Assembly: GCA_964446865.1 (NCBI GenBank) | Contig: CAYURD010000007.1 | Span: 1-64,000 of the forward strand | Length of the DNA: 64,000 bases | Direction of reading: 5' to 3' | Source: Glaciecola sp964446865 | GTDB lineage: Bacteria; Pseudomonadota; Gammaproteobacteria; Enterobacterales; Alteromonadaceae | In this document: piece by piece, positions 18,593 to 26,629 of the stretch | Numbering within the stretch: the stretch's first letter is position 1 | Layout: each line of letters begins with the position of its first letter | Position numbers and translations under genes: made by a program | The notes under the pieces: model-generated | The model's input: only the letters and a program-made list of their open reading frames with translations | Database searches by the model: none | Told to the model about the DNA's origin: nothing

Positions 18593-19025
18593 TTCTGCTC
18601 AAGCCTGCGTATTTCTGCAAAACGCTAATTTGAAAAGACTCGCTAGCTCACTAACATGAAAATTGATGATTGCGTTTAGTCCAGCATGAAAAATTGGTTT
18701 TTGAGAGATGTTACAAACAAGAAAAATGCAGGAAGTTTTCACTAATTTAGCATCCTAAAAACTCTAATTTTATAAGTTTAAATAAATTCTTAGATTAGCA
18801 TATTTTGGCAGTAGCTATAAAGTATGGATGGCCCGATTAGAAAATACGATGGCCAGCTTTTCTGATGAATTGGCAGCTATGAATACCAAGCGATAAAACG
18901 TTTAATAACCCCAAAATTATCAATTTAAGTATAACGCCTATTCGGCTATTGACGTAATTAACTTATCTTTACCCATAAACGTTTTTACGGTGTTAAGGTC
19001 AAACGTTGTAGCTAACAATCTGACC
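18593..19025. other. Intergenic region without recognisable genes
   Basis: About 430 AT-rich bases between the orphan island and the small ORF at 19026-19106. I see no gene, RNA or clear terminator. A short plus-strand frame near 18830 lacks a ribosome-binding site and is not called. Confidence 0.5.
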
Positions 19026-19106
19026 TTATGCAACCACACAAATAGAACAAACCGCGATTGTATAAACAGCGAAAGAAGCGGCTAATATTTTATGTTTGAT
19101 AGTCAT
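19026..19106 (-). CDS. Putative 26-residue membrane peptide
   Basis: A 26-codon ORF (N-terminus MTIKHKILAASFAVYT, then a hydrophobic run IAVCSICVVA) with a strong GAGGA site 7 bases before its ATG. The charged start plus single hydrophobic helix matches small bacterial membrane proteins. It could also be the surviving 5' end of a larger decayed gene with a signal anchor, such as a chemoreceptor. Not recognised by family. Confidence 0.4.
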   Translation of the reverse strand: MTIKHKILAASFAVYTIAVCSICVVA

Positions 19107-19270
19107 GTGTGTTTCCTCAAATAGTGTTATCTAATGTGTTTTGCGTTTTGTTATCACTATGTACTTCAGTGATTTATACTTGTTCTTTGCTAAGATTATG
19201 CCAACATTTATACCATTGTTTTTATTGAATATTTTTAAGCTATTAAAAATTACTCGAATTGAAGGCATAA

Positions 19271-19297
19271 AAAAAGTGTTCATTTAGAACACTTTTT
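19271..19297. terminator. Bidirectional hairpin terminator
   Basis: AAAAAGTGTTC and GAACACTTTTT pair perfectly around ATTTA, giving a hairpin with T-runs on either strand. It overlaps the last codons of the hypothetical ORF at 19280-19657, so it could end that transcript. Confidence 0.75.
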
Positions 19298-19657
19298 AGT
19301 CTTTTTCACACTGTTGGCGTTTTTCGCCACAATGCGCTGACTTCGATGAAATGCAGTCAAATAATCCGGTATATATTTATCTAGGCATTTTGCGCTTCTG
19401 AGTGATGTTCGTTTTGATGCACTGTTAAAACTAATATTCCCATTTGCGTCATCACCTTGTTCTAAAAAATAAAAATAGTCTTGCGCGACACTGTCTAGTG
19501 AGATCACTTGCCATATGTCATTTAGCAAAGTAATTATTGATTGGTCATTTCCGAGTACAAAGGTGTCATTAGTCGCTGCGCCATAAAGAAATAAGCTAAT
19601 TTCTGCTAACAATCGTTTACATATTAAATATGAAAATATATATTCATATTTAATCAA
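19280..19657 (-). CDS. Hypothetical protein, doubtful
   Basis: A 125-residue frame opening with a TTG and lacking a clear ribosome-binding site. Its 3' end runs through a hairpin terminator and its basic tail (KKTKKCSK) is encoded by the terminator arm, which argues for an altered or unreal C-terminus. The body (for example NDIWQVISLDSVAQDYFYFL) looks protein-like but I do not recognise it. It is divergent from the DUF1080 lipoprotein. Confidence 0.3.
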   Translation of the reverse strand: MIKYEYIFSYLICKRLLAEISLFLYGAATNDTFVLGNDQSIITLLNDIWQVISLDSVAQDYFYFLEQGDDANGNISFNSASKRTSLRSAKCLDKYIPDYLTAFHRSQRIVAKNANSVKKTKKCSK

Positions 19658-19675
19658 TAATAAAAGTAGCGAAAA

Positions 19676-20563
19676 ATGAAATCAAAAGCACTCATATTAC
19701 TAGTTACCTGCGCCGCATTCTTAAACGCATGCAACTCAACTCAACCAAACGACCAAGCAAACAATGAGTTTACACTCACCCAAAACTGGCAACCGTTGCT
19801 CGACAAAGACTTAAGCCTTTGGCATTCGTGGATGGGCGTGCCACACACTAGCATTAAACAGCTCCCAGAGGGCACATATACCGCCAACAACTTGCAAGTA
19901 AATGGCAGCCCTCAAGATGCCATGGGCAAAAATGCTGATATCAAAAATGTGTATTCGGTCATCACCGAAAATGGTGAAACGGTGTTAAAAGTTACCGGCG
20001 AAATTTATGGCGGCTTAACATCTAACTTTTCAGTGGCCGATTATCACTTGAGTTTGCAAGTTAAATGGGGCGATAAAAAATGGGCACCGCGCCTCGATAA
20101 GAAAAAAGACAGTGGATTGCTTTTTCATTGCAGTGGCCCTCATGGCGCATTTTGGCGAGTGTGGAAAGCGTGCCAAGAGCTACAAATACAAGAGAAGGAC
20201 TTTGGTGATTACATTCCTTTAGCAGGGCCTAAAGGCGACATTCGTGTTAATCCAGATAAAAACGCACCTACCTATTATCCATTTGGCACACAGCTTAAAA
20301 CCATTACTGGCTACAGCCATGCCTACAAAGAGCCCGATTATGCAAATGGTGAGTGGAATACTATCGACTTATATGCGTTTGGTGACAAAGCCTTGTTTGT
20401 GGTAAATGGCGTGCAAGTTATGCTTGTCGAAAACTCAAGAGACAAAAATAATGCCCCCTTAACGTCGGGTGAATTGCAATTGCAATCTGAAGGGGCCGAA
20501 GTGTATTTTAAAAACGTGAAAATAAGAGCGATTAGTCAACTTCCGACTATCGATAAAGGCTAA
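19676..20563 (+). CDS. DUF1080-domain lipoprotein (3-keto-disaccharide hydrolase family)
   Basis: A 295-residue secreted lipoprotein: signal peptide with lipobox LNAC (Cys19), then one DUF1080 domain from about residue 55 to 285. DUF1080 proteins adopt a concanavalin-like jelly roll, and characterised members hydrolyse 3-keto-glycosides or bind sugars. Typical features are WQPLLDKDLSLWHSW near the start, DSGLLFHCSGPHGAFW in the middle, and ELQLQSEGAEVYFKNVKIR at the end. It sits alone, convergent with htpX. Its substrate is unknown. Confidence 0.82.
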   Translation: MKSKALILLVTCAAFLNACNSTQPNDQANNEFTLTQNWQPLLDKDLSLWHSWMGVPHTSIKQLPEGTYTANNLQVNGSPQDAMGKNADIKNVYSVITENGETVLKVTGEIYGGLTSNFSVADYHLSLQVKWGDKKWAPRLDKKKDSGLLFHCSGPHGAFWRVWKACQELQIQEKDFGDYIPLAGPKGDIRVNPDKNAPTYYPFGTQLKTITGYSHAYKEPDYANGEWNTIDLYAFGDKALFVVNGVQVMLVENSRDKNNAPLTSGELQLQSEGAEVYFKNVKIRAISQLPTIDKG

Positions 20564-20603
20564 CCGCGCTTAATAAGTTTGTTAAAAAACTACAGTTAAT
20601 GTT

Positions 20604-20626
20604 CGCAGCTTTGAGTAAAAGCTGCG
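20604..20626. terminator. Hairpin between convergent DUF1080 gene and htpX
   Basis: CGCAGCTTT and AAAGCTGCG pair perfectly around GAGTA in the gap between the convergent genes, with an AT-rich tail on both sides. It probably serves both transcripts. Confidence 0.7.
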
Positions 20627-20641
20627 ATTTACATTTAGCGT

Positions 20642-21508
20642 TTAACGCAAGGCATTAATCCTATCTTCAAGCGGTGGGTGGCTTGCAAAAAACTTACTCA
20701 CTTTACCCGCACTAATGGCAAACGCTGCCATTTGTTCTGGCATGTCGGGTTCGCCTTGGCTTTTTTGTAAACGTTCAAGTGCAGCGCGCATATTATCTTT
20801 ACCCACCAGCGCAGCGCCGCCTGCATCGGCTTTAAATTCGCGATAGCGTGAAAACCACATAGTGATCATCGTGGCTAAAATGCCCAATACGATTTGTGCC
20901 ACAATAGACACAATAAAATAAGCAGGCCCGTGGCCTCGCTCTACTTTAAATACCACTCGGTCTACAACGTGCCCTATTACGCGTGATATAAACACCACAA
21001 AGGTATTTACAACGCCTTGCAATAAGGTCATTGTGACCATATCGCCATTAGCTACGTGGGCTATTTCGTGGGCAAGGACGGCTTCAACTTCATTGTCTTT
21101 CATGTTTTCGAGCAAACCCGTGCTAACCGCAACTAGCGAATTGTTTTTATTCCAGCCAGTGGCAAAAGCATTAGGAGAGTGGCTGTGAAATAGTCCAACT
21201 TCAGGCATGCCAATGTTCGCTTTTTTGGCTAGCTTCTCAACTGACGAATAAAGCCATTGCTCAGTTTGGTTAGCAGGTTGCTTAATCACATGCACTTTCA
21301 TTGTGCGCTTTGCCATCCACTTTGAAATAAGCAAAGAAATAAACGAGCCACCAAAGCCGATAATGATCGACATTACCAATAGCGCCTGCAGGTTTAGGTC
21401 AACGCCATTTTCAGCCAATACGCCTTCCAGTCCAAAAATACTAAATATCACGCTGATTAGCGCAATAATTGCGATATTGGTGCCCAAAAATAACACTATT
21501 CGTAACAT
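20642..21508 (-). CDS. htpX: Membrane zinc metalloprotease HtpX
   Basis: A 288-residue M48 inner-membrane protease involved in quality control of membrane proteins, working alongside FtsH. The zinc motif HEIAHVANGDMV is present with four hydrophobic segments: two N-terminal (from MLRIVLFLGTNIAIIAL) and two after the motif. EFKADAGGAALVG supplies the third zinc ligand. The protein ends with FASHPPLEDRINAL, as in E. coli HtpX. Length matches the family. Confidence 0.95.
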   Translation of the reverse strand: MLRIVLFLGTNIAIIALISVIFSIFGLEGVLAENGVDLNLQALLVMSIIIGFGGSFISLLISKWMAKRTMKVHVIKQPANQTEQWLYSSVEKLAKKANIGMPEVGLFHSHSPNAFATGWNKNNSLVAVSTGLLENMKDNEVEAVLAHEIAHVANGDMVTMTLLQGVVNTFVVFISRVIGHVVDRVVFKVERGHGPAYFIVSIVAQIVLGILATMITMWFSRYREFKADAGGAALVGKDNMRAALERLQKSQGEPDMPEQMAAFAISAGKVSKFFASHPPLEDRINALR

Positions 21509-21520
21509 GAGTTTTTCCTG

Positions 21521-21810
21521 AATAATTAAAAGTCTGCTTATGTGAGCTCAGTGCCATATACGAAACAAGGTCAAGAGCTTAGCTTAGGTACATCATAGTA
21601 CAAAAAAGGCTTAGTAAAACTAAAACACTGCTTTGTTTGCCCTATATTCTTGCAATAATTTTCTTTTCAAGGCACTTATCGCTTTTTTTTTCAGTAAACA
21701 TTTTACAATGCACAAATAGTCAGCACAAACTGCACTTTTAAAGTGAATGGGCTAGCACTCACCACTCACCTTAAATCCTATCTATATGTTTTTATTTAAT
21801 ATTTTAAATC
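21521..21810. other. Intergenic region between htpX and the nitrate operon leader
   Basis: About 290 AT-rich bases with no gene or RNA that I can identify. It probably contains the upstream activator sites for both divergent promoters. Confidence 0.4.
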
Positions 21811-21826
21811 TGGCACAAGAAATGTA
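21811..21826 (+). promoter_or_regulatory. Partial sigma-54-type promoter of the nitrate operon
   Basis: TGGCAC followed after five bases by ATGTA resembles the -24/-12 sigma-54 consensus (TGGCAC-N5-TTGCA). The -24 element is perfect but the -12 GC is GT. Sigma-54 promoters are usual for nitrogen-controlled nas operons, so the match is plausible but imperfect. Confidence 0.4.
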
Positions 21827-21835
21827 TCAGCAAAA

Positions 21836-21937
21836 GTGAAGTAATTATTAATTAATCACCACCACATTCATCATTATGGCATCGAAGCCCGTTTGCACTC
21901 GGTAACATCCGTTACCCACATGCATCGGGCTTTTTTA
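21836..21937 (+). promoter_or_regulatory. Nitrate operon leader with attenuator-type terminator
   Basis: The leader contains a 5' hairpin (GTGA...TCAC at 21836-21859 with an AT stem) and then a long hairpin at 21885-21932. The second has AAGCCCG pairing CGGGCTT, TGCA pairing TGCA, and an inner GGTAAC-ATCC-GTTACC stem, and ends in a T-run. It stops about 4 bases before the GGGAG site of nrtA. Such a terminator just ahead of the first gene would block the operon unless relieved. Leaders of this kind are controlled by nitrate-responsive ANTAR proteins (NasR, NasT) in other proteobacteria; no such gene is in the window. Confidence 0.65.
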
Positions 21938-21951
21938 TTGGGAGAAACACA

Positions 21952-23337
21952 ATGCTGCTATTTAAAAAACTTGGCGCGAGCGTCATCTTATCATCACTGG
22001 TTTGTGCGCTTAGCTTTACCATTAGTGCATCTGCACAGTCAGAAGAGCTTGGGTATCCAGAAAAAGAAGAGCTTACGTTTGGCTTTATTAAACTTACCGA
22101 CATGGCACCCATCGCCATTGCATACGAAAATGGCTATTTTGAAGATGAAGGCCTTTACGTCACCATCGAAGCCCAAGCCAACTGGAAAGTGCTACTAGAT
22201 GGCGTTGTAGACGGAAGATTAGACGGTGCTCACATGCTAGCAGGTCAACCTATTGCAGCGACCATTGGTTACGGGACTAAAGCAAATATCATTACGCCAT
22301 TTTCGATGGACCTAAACGGTAACGGTATTACGGTATCAAATAGCGTTTGGGCAGAAATGAAAAAGAACATTCCTAAACAAGCCGACGGCAAACCCGTGCA
22401 CCCCGTTAAAGCAGATGCACTAAAACCGATTGTGGATGCTACTCGTGATGCGGGCAAGCCATTTAACATGGGCATGGTATTTCCGGTATCGACACACAAC
22501 TATGAATTACGCTATTGGCTAGCAGCTGGCGGATTACACCCAGGATATTATGCACCACATAAGGGTGACACCTCGGGTCAGCTAAATGCCGATGTGATGC
22601 TTTCAGTAACGCCACCACCACAAATGCCCGCCACTTTAGAAGCCGGCACTATTAGCGGTTATTGCGTTGGCGAACCTTGGAATCAGCAGGCTGTTTTTAA
22701 AGGTATTGGTGTACCTGTTGTAACCGATTATGAGATTTGGAAAAACAACCCAGAAAAAGTATTTGGCATTACCGAAGAGTTTGCAGAAAAATATCCTAAC
22801 ACCACCGTTCGTGTTGTAAGAGCCTTAATTAGAGCCGCAAAATGGCTAGACGAAAACGACAATGCTAATCGCCCTGCCGCAGTCAAAATATTAGCGCAAT
22901 CTAACTATGTGGGCGCCGACTATGAAGTGATTGCCAACAGTATGACCGGCACCTTTGAGTACGAAAAAGGTGACAAGCGTGAAGTCCCTGATTTTAACGT
23001 ATTTTTTAGATATAACGCGACTTATCCTTACTATTCAGATGCTATTTGGTATTTAACGCAAATGCGCCGCTGGGGCCAAATAAGCGAAGATAAGCCCGAC
23101 AGCTGGTATAAAGAAACCGCTGCAAAAGTATATCGCCCCGACATATATCAAATAGCCGCTCAATCATTAATAGACGAAAAAGTGTTAACAAGCGCAGAGT
23201 TTCCTGACTTTGATTCTGAGACAGGCTTTAGAGCGCCACAAACACACTTTATAGATAACTTAGTTTACGACGGCAACCAACCTAATGCGTATATCGATAG
23301 TTTTGACATTGGTTTAAAGCAAGGTGAGAAGTTATGA
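21952..23337 (+). CDS. nrtA: Nitrate ABC transporter substrate-binding protein (NrtA/CmpA family)
   Basis: A 461-residue periplasmic nitrate-binding protein. A signal peptide ends near ISASA at about residue 28, followed by LTFGFIKLTDMAPIAIAYE, a conserved start of the NrtA fold. It also has EAQANWKVLLDGVVDGRLDG, HMLAGQPIAA, and GYCVGEPWNQQ. The first gene of the operon, it overlaps nrtB by four bases. Nitrate is inferred from the NasA gene downstream; related CmpA proteins bind bicarbonate. Confidence 0.9.
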   Translation: MLLFKKLGASVILSSLVCALSFTISASAQSEELGYPEKEELTFGFIKLTDMAPIAIAYENGYFEDEGLYVTIEAQANWKVLLDGVVDGRLDGAHMLAGQPIAATIGYGTKANIITPFSMDLNGNGITVSNSVWAEMKKNIPKQADGKPVHPVKADALKPIVDATRDAGKPFNMGMVFPVSTHNYELRYWLAAGGLHPGYYAPHKGDTSGQLNADVMLSVTPPPQMPATLEAGTISGYCVGEPWNQQAVFKGIGVPVVTDYEIWKNNPEKVFGITEEFAEKYPNTTVRVVRALIRAAKWLDENDNANRPAAVKILAQSNYVGADYEVIANSMTGTFEYEKGDKREVPDFNVFFRYNATYPYYSDAIWYLTQMRRWGQISEDKPDSWYKETAAKVYRPDIYQIAAQSLIDEKVLTSAEFPDFDSETGFRAPQTHFIDNLVYDGNQPNAYIDSFDIGLKQGEKL

Positions 23338-24326
23338 GCACTCTTATCGCGCGCTTTGCTGGAAAATTCAGCCAGCCGCAGCAGAGTTTGGCGGGACAGC
23401 TGTTAAACAAGGCCCGTCAAATAGCCTTGCCAATATTGGGTATTGCGGTATTTCTGCTACTGTGGGGACTTGCCGCAAGTCAAGTCGACACCTCATTAGG
23501 TAAGTTTCCGGGGCCATCGTCGGTGATGACGCAAGTAGGCAACTTATATAACGAACACGTAGCAGAGCGTGAAAAAGCCGATAAGTTTTACGAACGTCAA
23601 GAAAAGCGAAATGCTGAACGTTTAGCTAAAGATCCTGATTACAACGCAAAAATCAGAAAATATACCGGTAAAGAAACGTTTTTAGACCAAATTGTTACCA
23701 GCTTAGTAACAGTGATGAGCGGCTTTGTTTTAGCCGCCGCCATCGCCATTCCACTTGGTATTGCAGTGGGTTTAAGCTCATCACTTAATACCGCAATCAA
23801 TCCAATTATTCAGATTTTTAAGCCAGTATCACCATTAGCATGGCTGCCATTAGTCACCATGCTAGTAAGCGCGACTTATGTGTCTGACGACCCGTTTTTT
23901 GCTAAGTCGTTTATCAACTCGGTGATTACCGTCATGCTTTGTTGTATATGGCCAATGATCATCAATACCTCTATAGGTGTAGCGAGTGTTGAAAAAGACT
24001 GGGTTAACGTGGGTAAAGTCTTGCAGTTGTCGGCAATTAAAAACGTGCAAAAAATTGTCTTACCTGCCTCTATACCCGCTATTTTTACTGGCATGCGTAT
24101 GTCACTTGGTATTGCTTGGATGGTATTAATTGCCGCAGAAATGCTTGCGCAAAACCCAGGCTTGGGCAAATTTATTTGGGATGAGTTTCAAAACGGTAGT
24201 TCGTCGAGCTTAAGTCGGATAATGACGGCGGTATTGGTGATAGGCGTGATTGGCTTTTTACTCGACCGTTCAATGCTCATGATCCAGCGCTGGGTATCTT
24301 GGGATAAGTCTCAAGCCGCAAGATAG
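23334..24326 (+). CDS. nrtB: Nitrate ABC transporter permease
   Basis: A 330-residue inner-membrane permease of the nitrate/sulfonate/taurine ABC family. A first membrane helix (ALPILGIAVFLLLWGLAAS) is followed by a charged periplasmic stretch, then the core with LVTVMSGFVLAAAIAIPLGI and the EAA-loop region where LPASIPAIFTGMRMSLGIAW marks the contact with the ATPase. The start overlaps nrtA. The inserted charged region (about residues 80-125) is characteristic of NrtB homologs that accompany NrtA. Confidence 0.9.
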   Translation: MSTLIARFAGKFSQPQQSLAGQLLNKARQIALPILGIAVFLLLWGLAASQVDTSLGKFPGPSSVMTQVGNLYNEHVAEREKADKFYERQEKRNAERLAKDPDYNAKIRKYTGKETFLDQIVTSLVTVMSGFVLAAAIAIPLGIAVGLSSSLNTAINPIIQIFKPVSPLAWLPLVTMLVSATYVSDDPFFAKSFINSVITVMLCCIWPMIINTSIGVASVEKDWVNVGKVLQLSAIKNVQKIVLPASIPAIFTGMRMSLGIAWMVLIAAEMLAQNPGLGKFIWDEFQNGSSSSLSRIMTAVLVIGVIGFLLDRSMLMIQRWVSWDKSQAAR

Positions 24327-24396
24327 CTTAATGACAAGACAGCTCAATAAATAGCATAGATGTAAGAATTTACAATAAGTTTACGAGAAAATACTC

Positions 24397-25239
24397 ATGA
24401 AACCATTTTTAGATATAAGCAATATTGATGTGACCTTCCCAACGCCAAAAGGGGAATTTACGGCCTTACAAAACGTCGACATTAAAATCCAAAAAGGAGA
24501 GTTTGTTTCTCTGATTGGTCATTCAGGCTGCGGTAAGTCAACAGTACTTAATGTTATTGCTGGTTTAGTTCAAGCAAAAACTGGCGGCGTGCTGCTTAAA
24601 AACAAAGAAGTGAACTCTCCAGGCCCTGAGCGCGCGGTTGTTTTTCAGAATCATTCTCTGCTTCCTTGGTTAACGGCTTATCAAAATATCGAATTGGCCG
24701 TTAAACAGGTGTTCAAGAAAAAAAAATCAAAGGCCGAAATGAAAGAGTGGATTGAGTACAACTTAAAACTTGTGTACATGGATCACGCTATGCATAAGCG
24801 TCCTGACGAAATGTCTGGCGGCATGAAACAGCGCATTGGCATTGCCCGCGCGCTTGCCATGCAGCCAGAAGTACTGTTAATGGACGAGCCTTTTGGTGCA
24901 CTGGATGCATTGACTCGGGCTCATTTGCAAGACTCATTAATGGAAATTCAAGACGAACTGAAAAACACAGTGGTCATGATCACCCATGATGTAGACGAAG
25001 CAGTGCTGTTGTCTGATCGTATCGTAATGATGACCAACGGTCCTGCCGCCACGGTTGGCGAGATTTTAGATGTAGATTTACCAAGACCAAGAGAGCGTTT
25101 AGCCTTAGCAAAAGACCCGCAGTATACGCATTTGCGCTCACAGGTATTGACCTTCTTATACGAAAAACAGTGCAAGGTTGAAAGTGTTAAGCGCAAACCA
25201 GAAGCACCGACGTCGATAAGCAAAGTTGAAGTGGCGTAA
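24397..25239 (+). CDS. nrtC: Nitrate ABC transporter ATP-binding protein
   Basis: A 280-residue ABC ATPase that should power nitrate import. Walker A GHSGCGKST, Q-loop VFQNHSLLPWLT, signature MSGGMKQR, Walker B VLLMDEPFGALDALT and the switch histidine in MITHDVDEAVLLSDR are all intact. It lacks the extra C-terminal binding-protein domain of cyanobacterial NrtC, so it is closer to NrtD in architecture. A 70-bp gap separates it from the permease gene. Confidence 0.9.
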   Translation: MKPFLDISNIDVTFPTPKGEFTALQNVDIKIQKGEFVSLIGHSGCGKSTVLNVIAGLVQAKTGGVLLKNKEVNSPGPERAVVFQNHSLLPWLTAYQNIELAVKQVFKKKKSKAEMKEWIEYNLKLVYMDHAMHKRPDEMSGGMKQRIGIARALAMQPEVLLMDEPFGALDALTRAHLQDSLMEIQDELKNTVVMITHDVDEAVLLSDRIVMMTNGPAATVGEILDVDLPRPRERLALAKDPQYTHLRSQVLTFLYEKQCKVESVKRKPEAPTSISKVEVA

Positions 25240-25399
25240 TAACAGTAGTTTGCTTAACAAACACTGGGCCAGTCTTGGTTTATAGATGTAGATCAAAGGC
25301 TTTGCTTAAAGGCAACGTAAAATATCGAGAAAACGACTAATATTGAACTGAACATTCACTCAACTCAGTTCATTATTTTCAACACCATTTAGGAAAATT

Positions 25400-26596
25400 A
25401 TGAATAAATCACATTTGAATAAAATAACCTGCACACTAATTGGCGCGGGAATATTAGGCACCTCAAGCATGAGTGCTGCCGAAGATATTGTAGACGCAAG
25501 CGTAGATTTTAGAATACGTTATGAAAACGTATCACAAGACAATGCGCTAGATGACGCAGATTCATTGACTTTGCGCACCACCGTAAATTTAAAAACCAAA
25601 GCCGTTAATGGCTGGTCGGGCGTGGTTGAATTTGAAGATGTTCGTTCAGTATTTGGTTTAGATGATTACAACAATACATTAGGCATGAATACCGATACTT
25701 CGGTAATTGCTGATCCTGAAACCACCGAGCTTGACCAAGGTTACATTCAGTATAAAGGTGAGCAAGTTACGGCTAAATTTGGTCGCCAAGTGATTACGCT
25801 TGATGATCATCGCTTTGTTGGACATGTTGCGTGGCGACAAGACAAGCAAACCTTTGATGCGGCCTCGTTCGTGTACAGCCCAAGTGAAAAACTCAAAGTA
25901 TTTTACGCCTACTTAGCGCAGCGTAATCGTATTTTTGCTGAAGAAAGAGACCTTAATTCAGACGATCATTTACTCAATATAAGCTACTCAAGCAGCATTG
26001 GTAAAATCGTGGGTTATTCGTATTTACTCGAACTTGATAACAGCGTCGATAATAGCTTAAACACCTACGGTGCTTACTTAAAAGGCAGCACGGATGTCGA
26101 CAAAACTAAGTTGCTTTATCACGTAGAATATGCAACGCAAAGCGCTGAGTCTGGCGAATCTGATTTTGACGCAGACTTTTTTAGAGTAGAAGGTGGTGTT
26201 GCTATTAGCGGCGTCACTGCAAAGCTAGGCCTTGAAGTATTAGGCTCTGATGAAGGTCAATTTGGTTTCTCGACACCTCTGGCGACGCTGCATAAGTTTA
26301 ACGGTTGGAGCGATCAATTTTTAGGCACACCATCGACCGGCCTAAGTGACGCATACTTTTCATTGGCGGGTAAAGCCTTTGGCGGTAAATGGTTAGCGGT
26401 TTATCACGATTTCTCGGCCGACGAATCAACAGAAACAGTCGATGACCTAGGTTCTGAAATAAACCTTCAATACACAAAAGGCTTCAAAAATGGTATGTCG
26501 ATGGGCATTAAATACGCCAATTATTCTGCAGGCGACAGCGCTGCTGGAAAAGTCGACGCCGACAAAGTATGGGTATGGCTTGGCAAACGTTTTTAA
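25400..26596 (+). CDS. Outer-membrane porin (alginate-export/OprD-like beta barrel)
   Basis: A 398-residue predicted outer-membrane beta barrel. The signal peptide ends near SMSAAED, then VDASVDFRIRYENVSQDNA opens a series of amphipathic strands. The C-terminus VDADKVWVWLGKRF ends in Phe, the mark for BAM-assisted insertion. It resembles alginate-export-family porins. Its position between the nitrate transporter and NasA suggests an outer-membrane nitrate path, which is inferred from context only. GGAAAA precedes the ATG. Confidence 0.8.
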   Translation: MNKSHLNKITCTLIGAGILGTSSMSAAEDIVDASVDFRIRYENVSQDNALDDADSLTLRTTVNLKTKAVNGWSGVVEFEDVRSVFGLDDYNNTLGMNTDTSVIADPETTELDQGYIQYKGEQVTAKFGRQVITLDDHRFVGHVAWRQDKQTFDAASFVYSPSEKLKVFYAYLAQRNRIFAEERDLNSDDHLLNISYSSSIGKIVGYSYLLELDNSVDNSLNTYGAYLKGSTDVDKTKLLYHVEYATQSAESGESDFDADFFRVEGGVAISGVTAKLGLEVLGSDEGQFGFSTPLATLHKFNGWSDQFLGTPSTGLSDAYFSLAGKAFGGKWLAVYHDFSADESTETVDDLGSEINLQYTKGFKNGMSMGIKYANYSAGDSAAGKVDADKVWVWLGKRF

Positions 26597-26629
26597 GCCA
26601 TTTTAAAACACGACAACAAGGACGTTACT

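Noticed and set aside
18827..18895. A 22-codon frame on the plus strand (starting MARLENTMASF)
   Set aside because: No ribosome-binding site precedes it and there is no support beyond a short helical peptide.
21885..21937. Canonical ANTAR double-hexaloop RNA
   Set aside because: The inner loop is ATCC or CATCCG, without A1 and G4 of the known motif, and a second matching loop is not seen.
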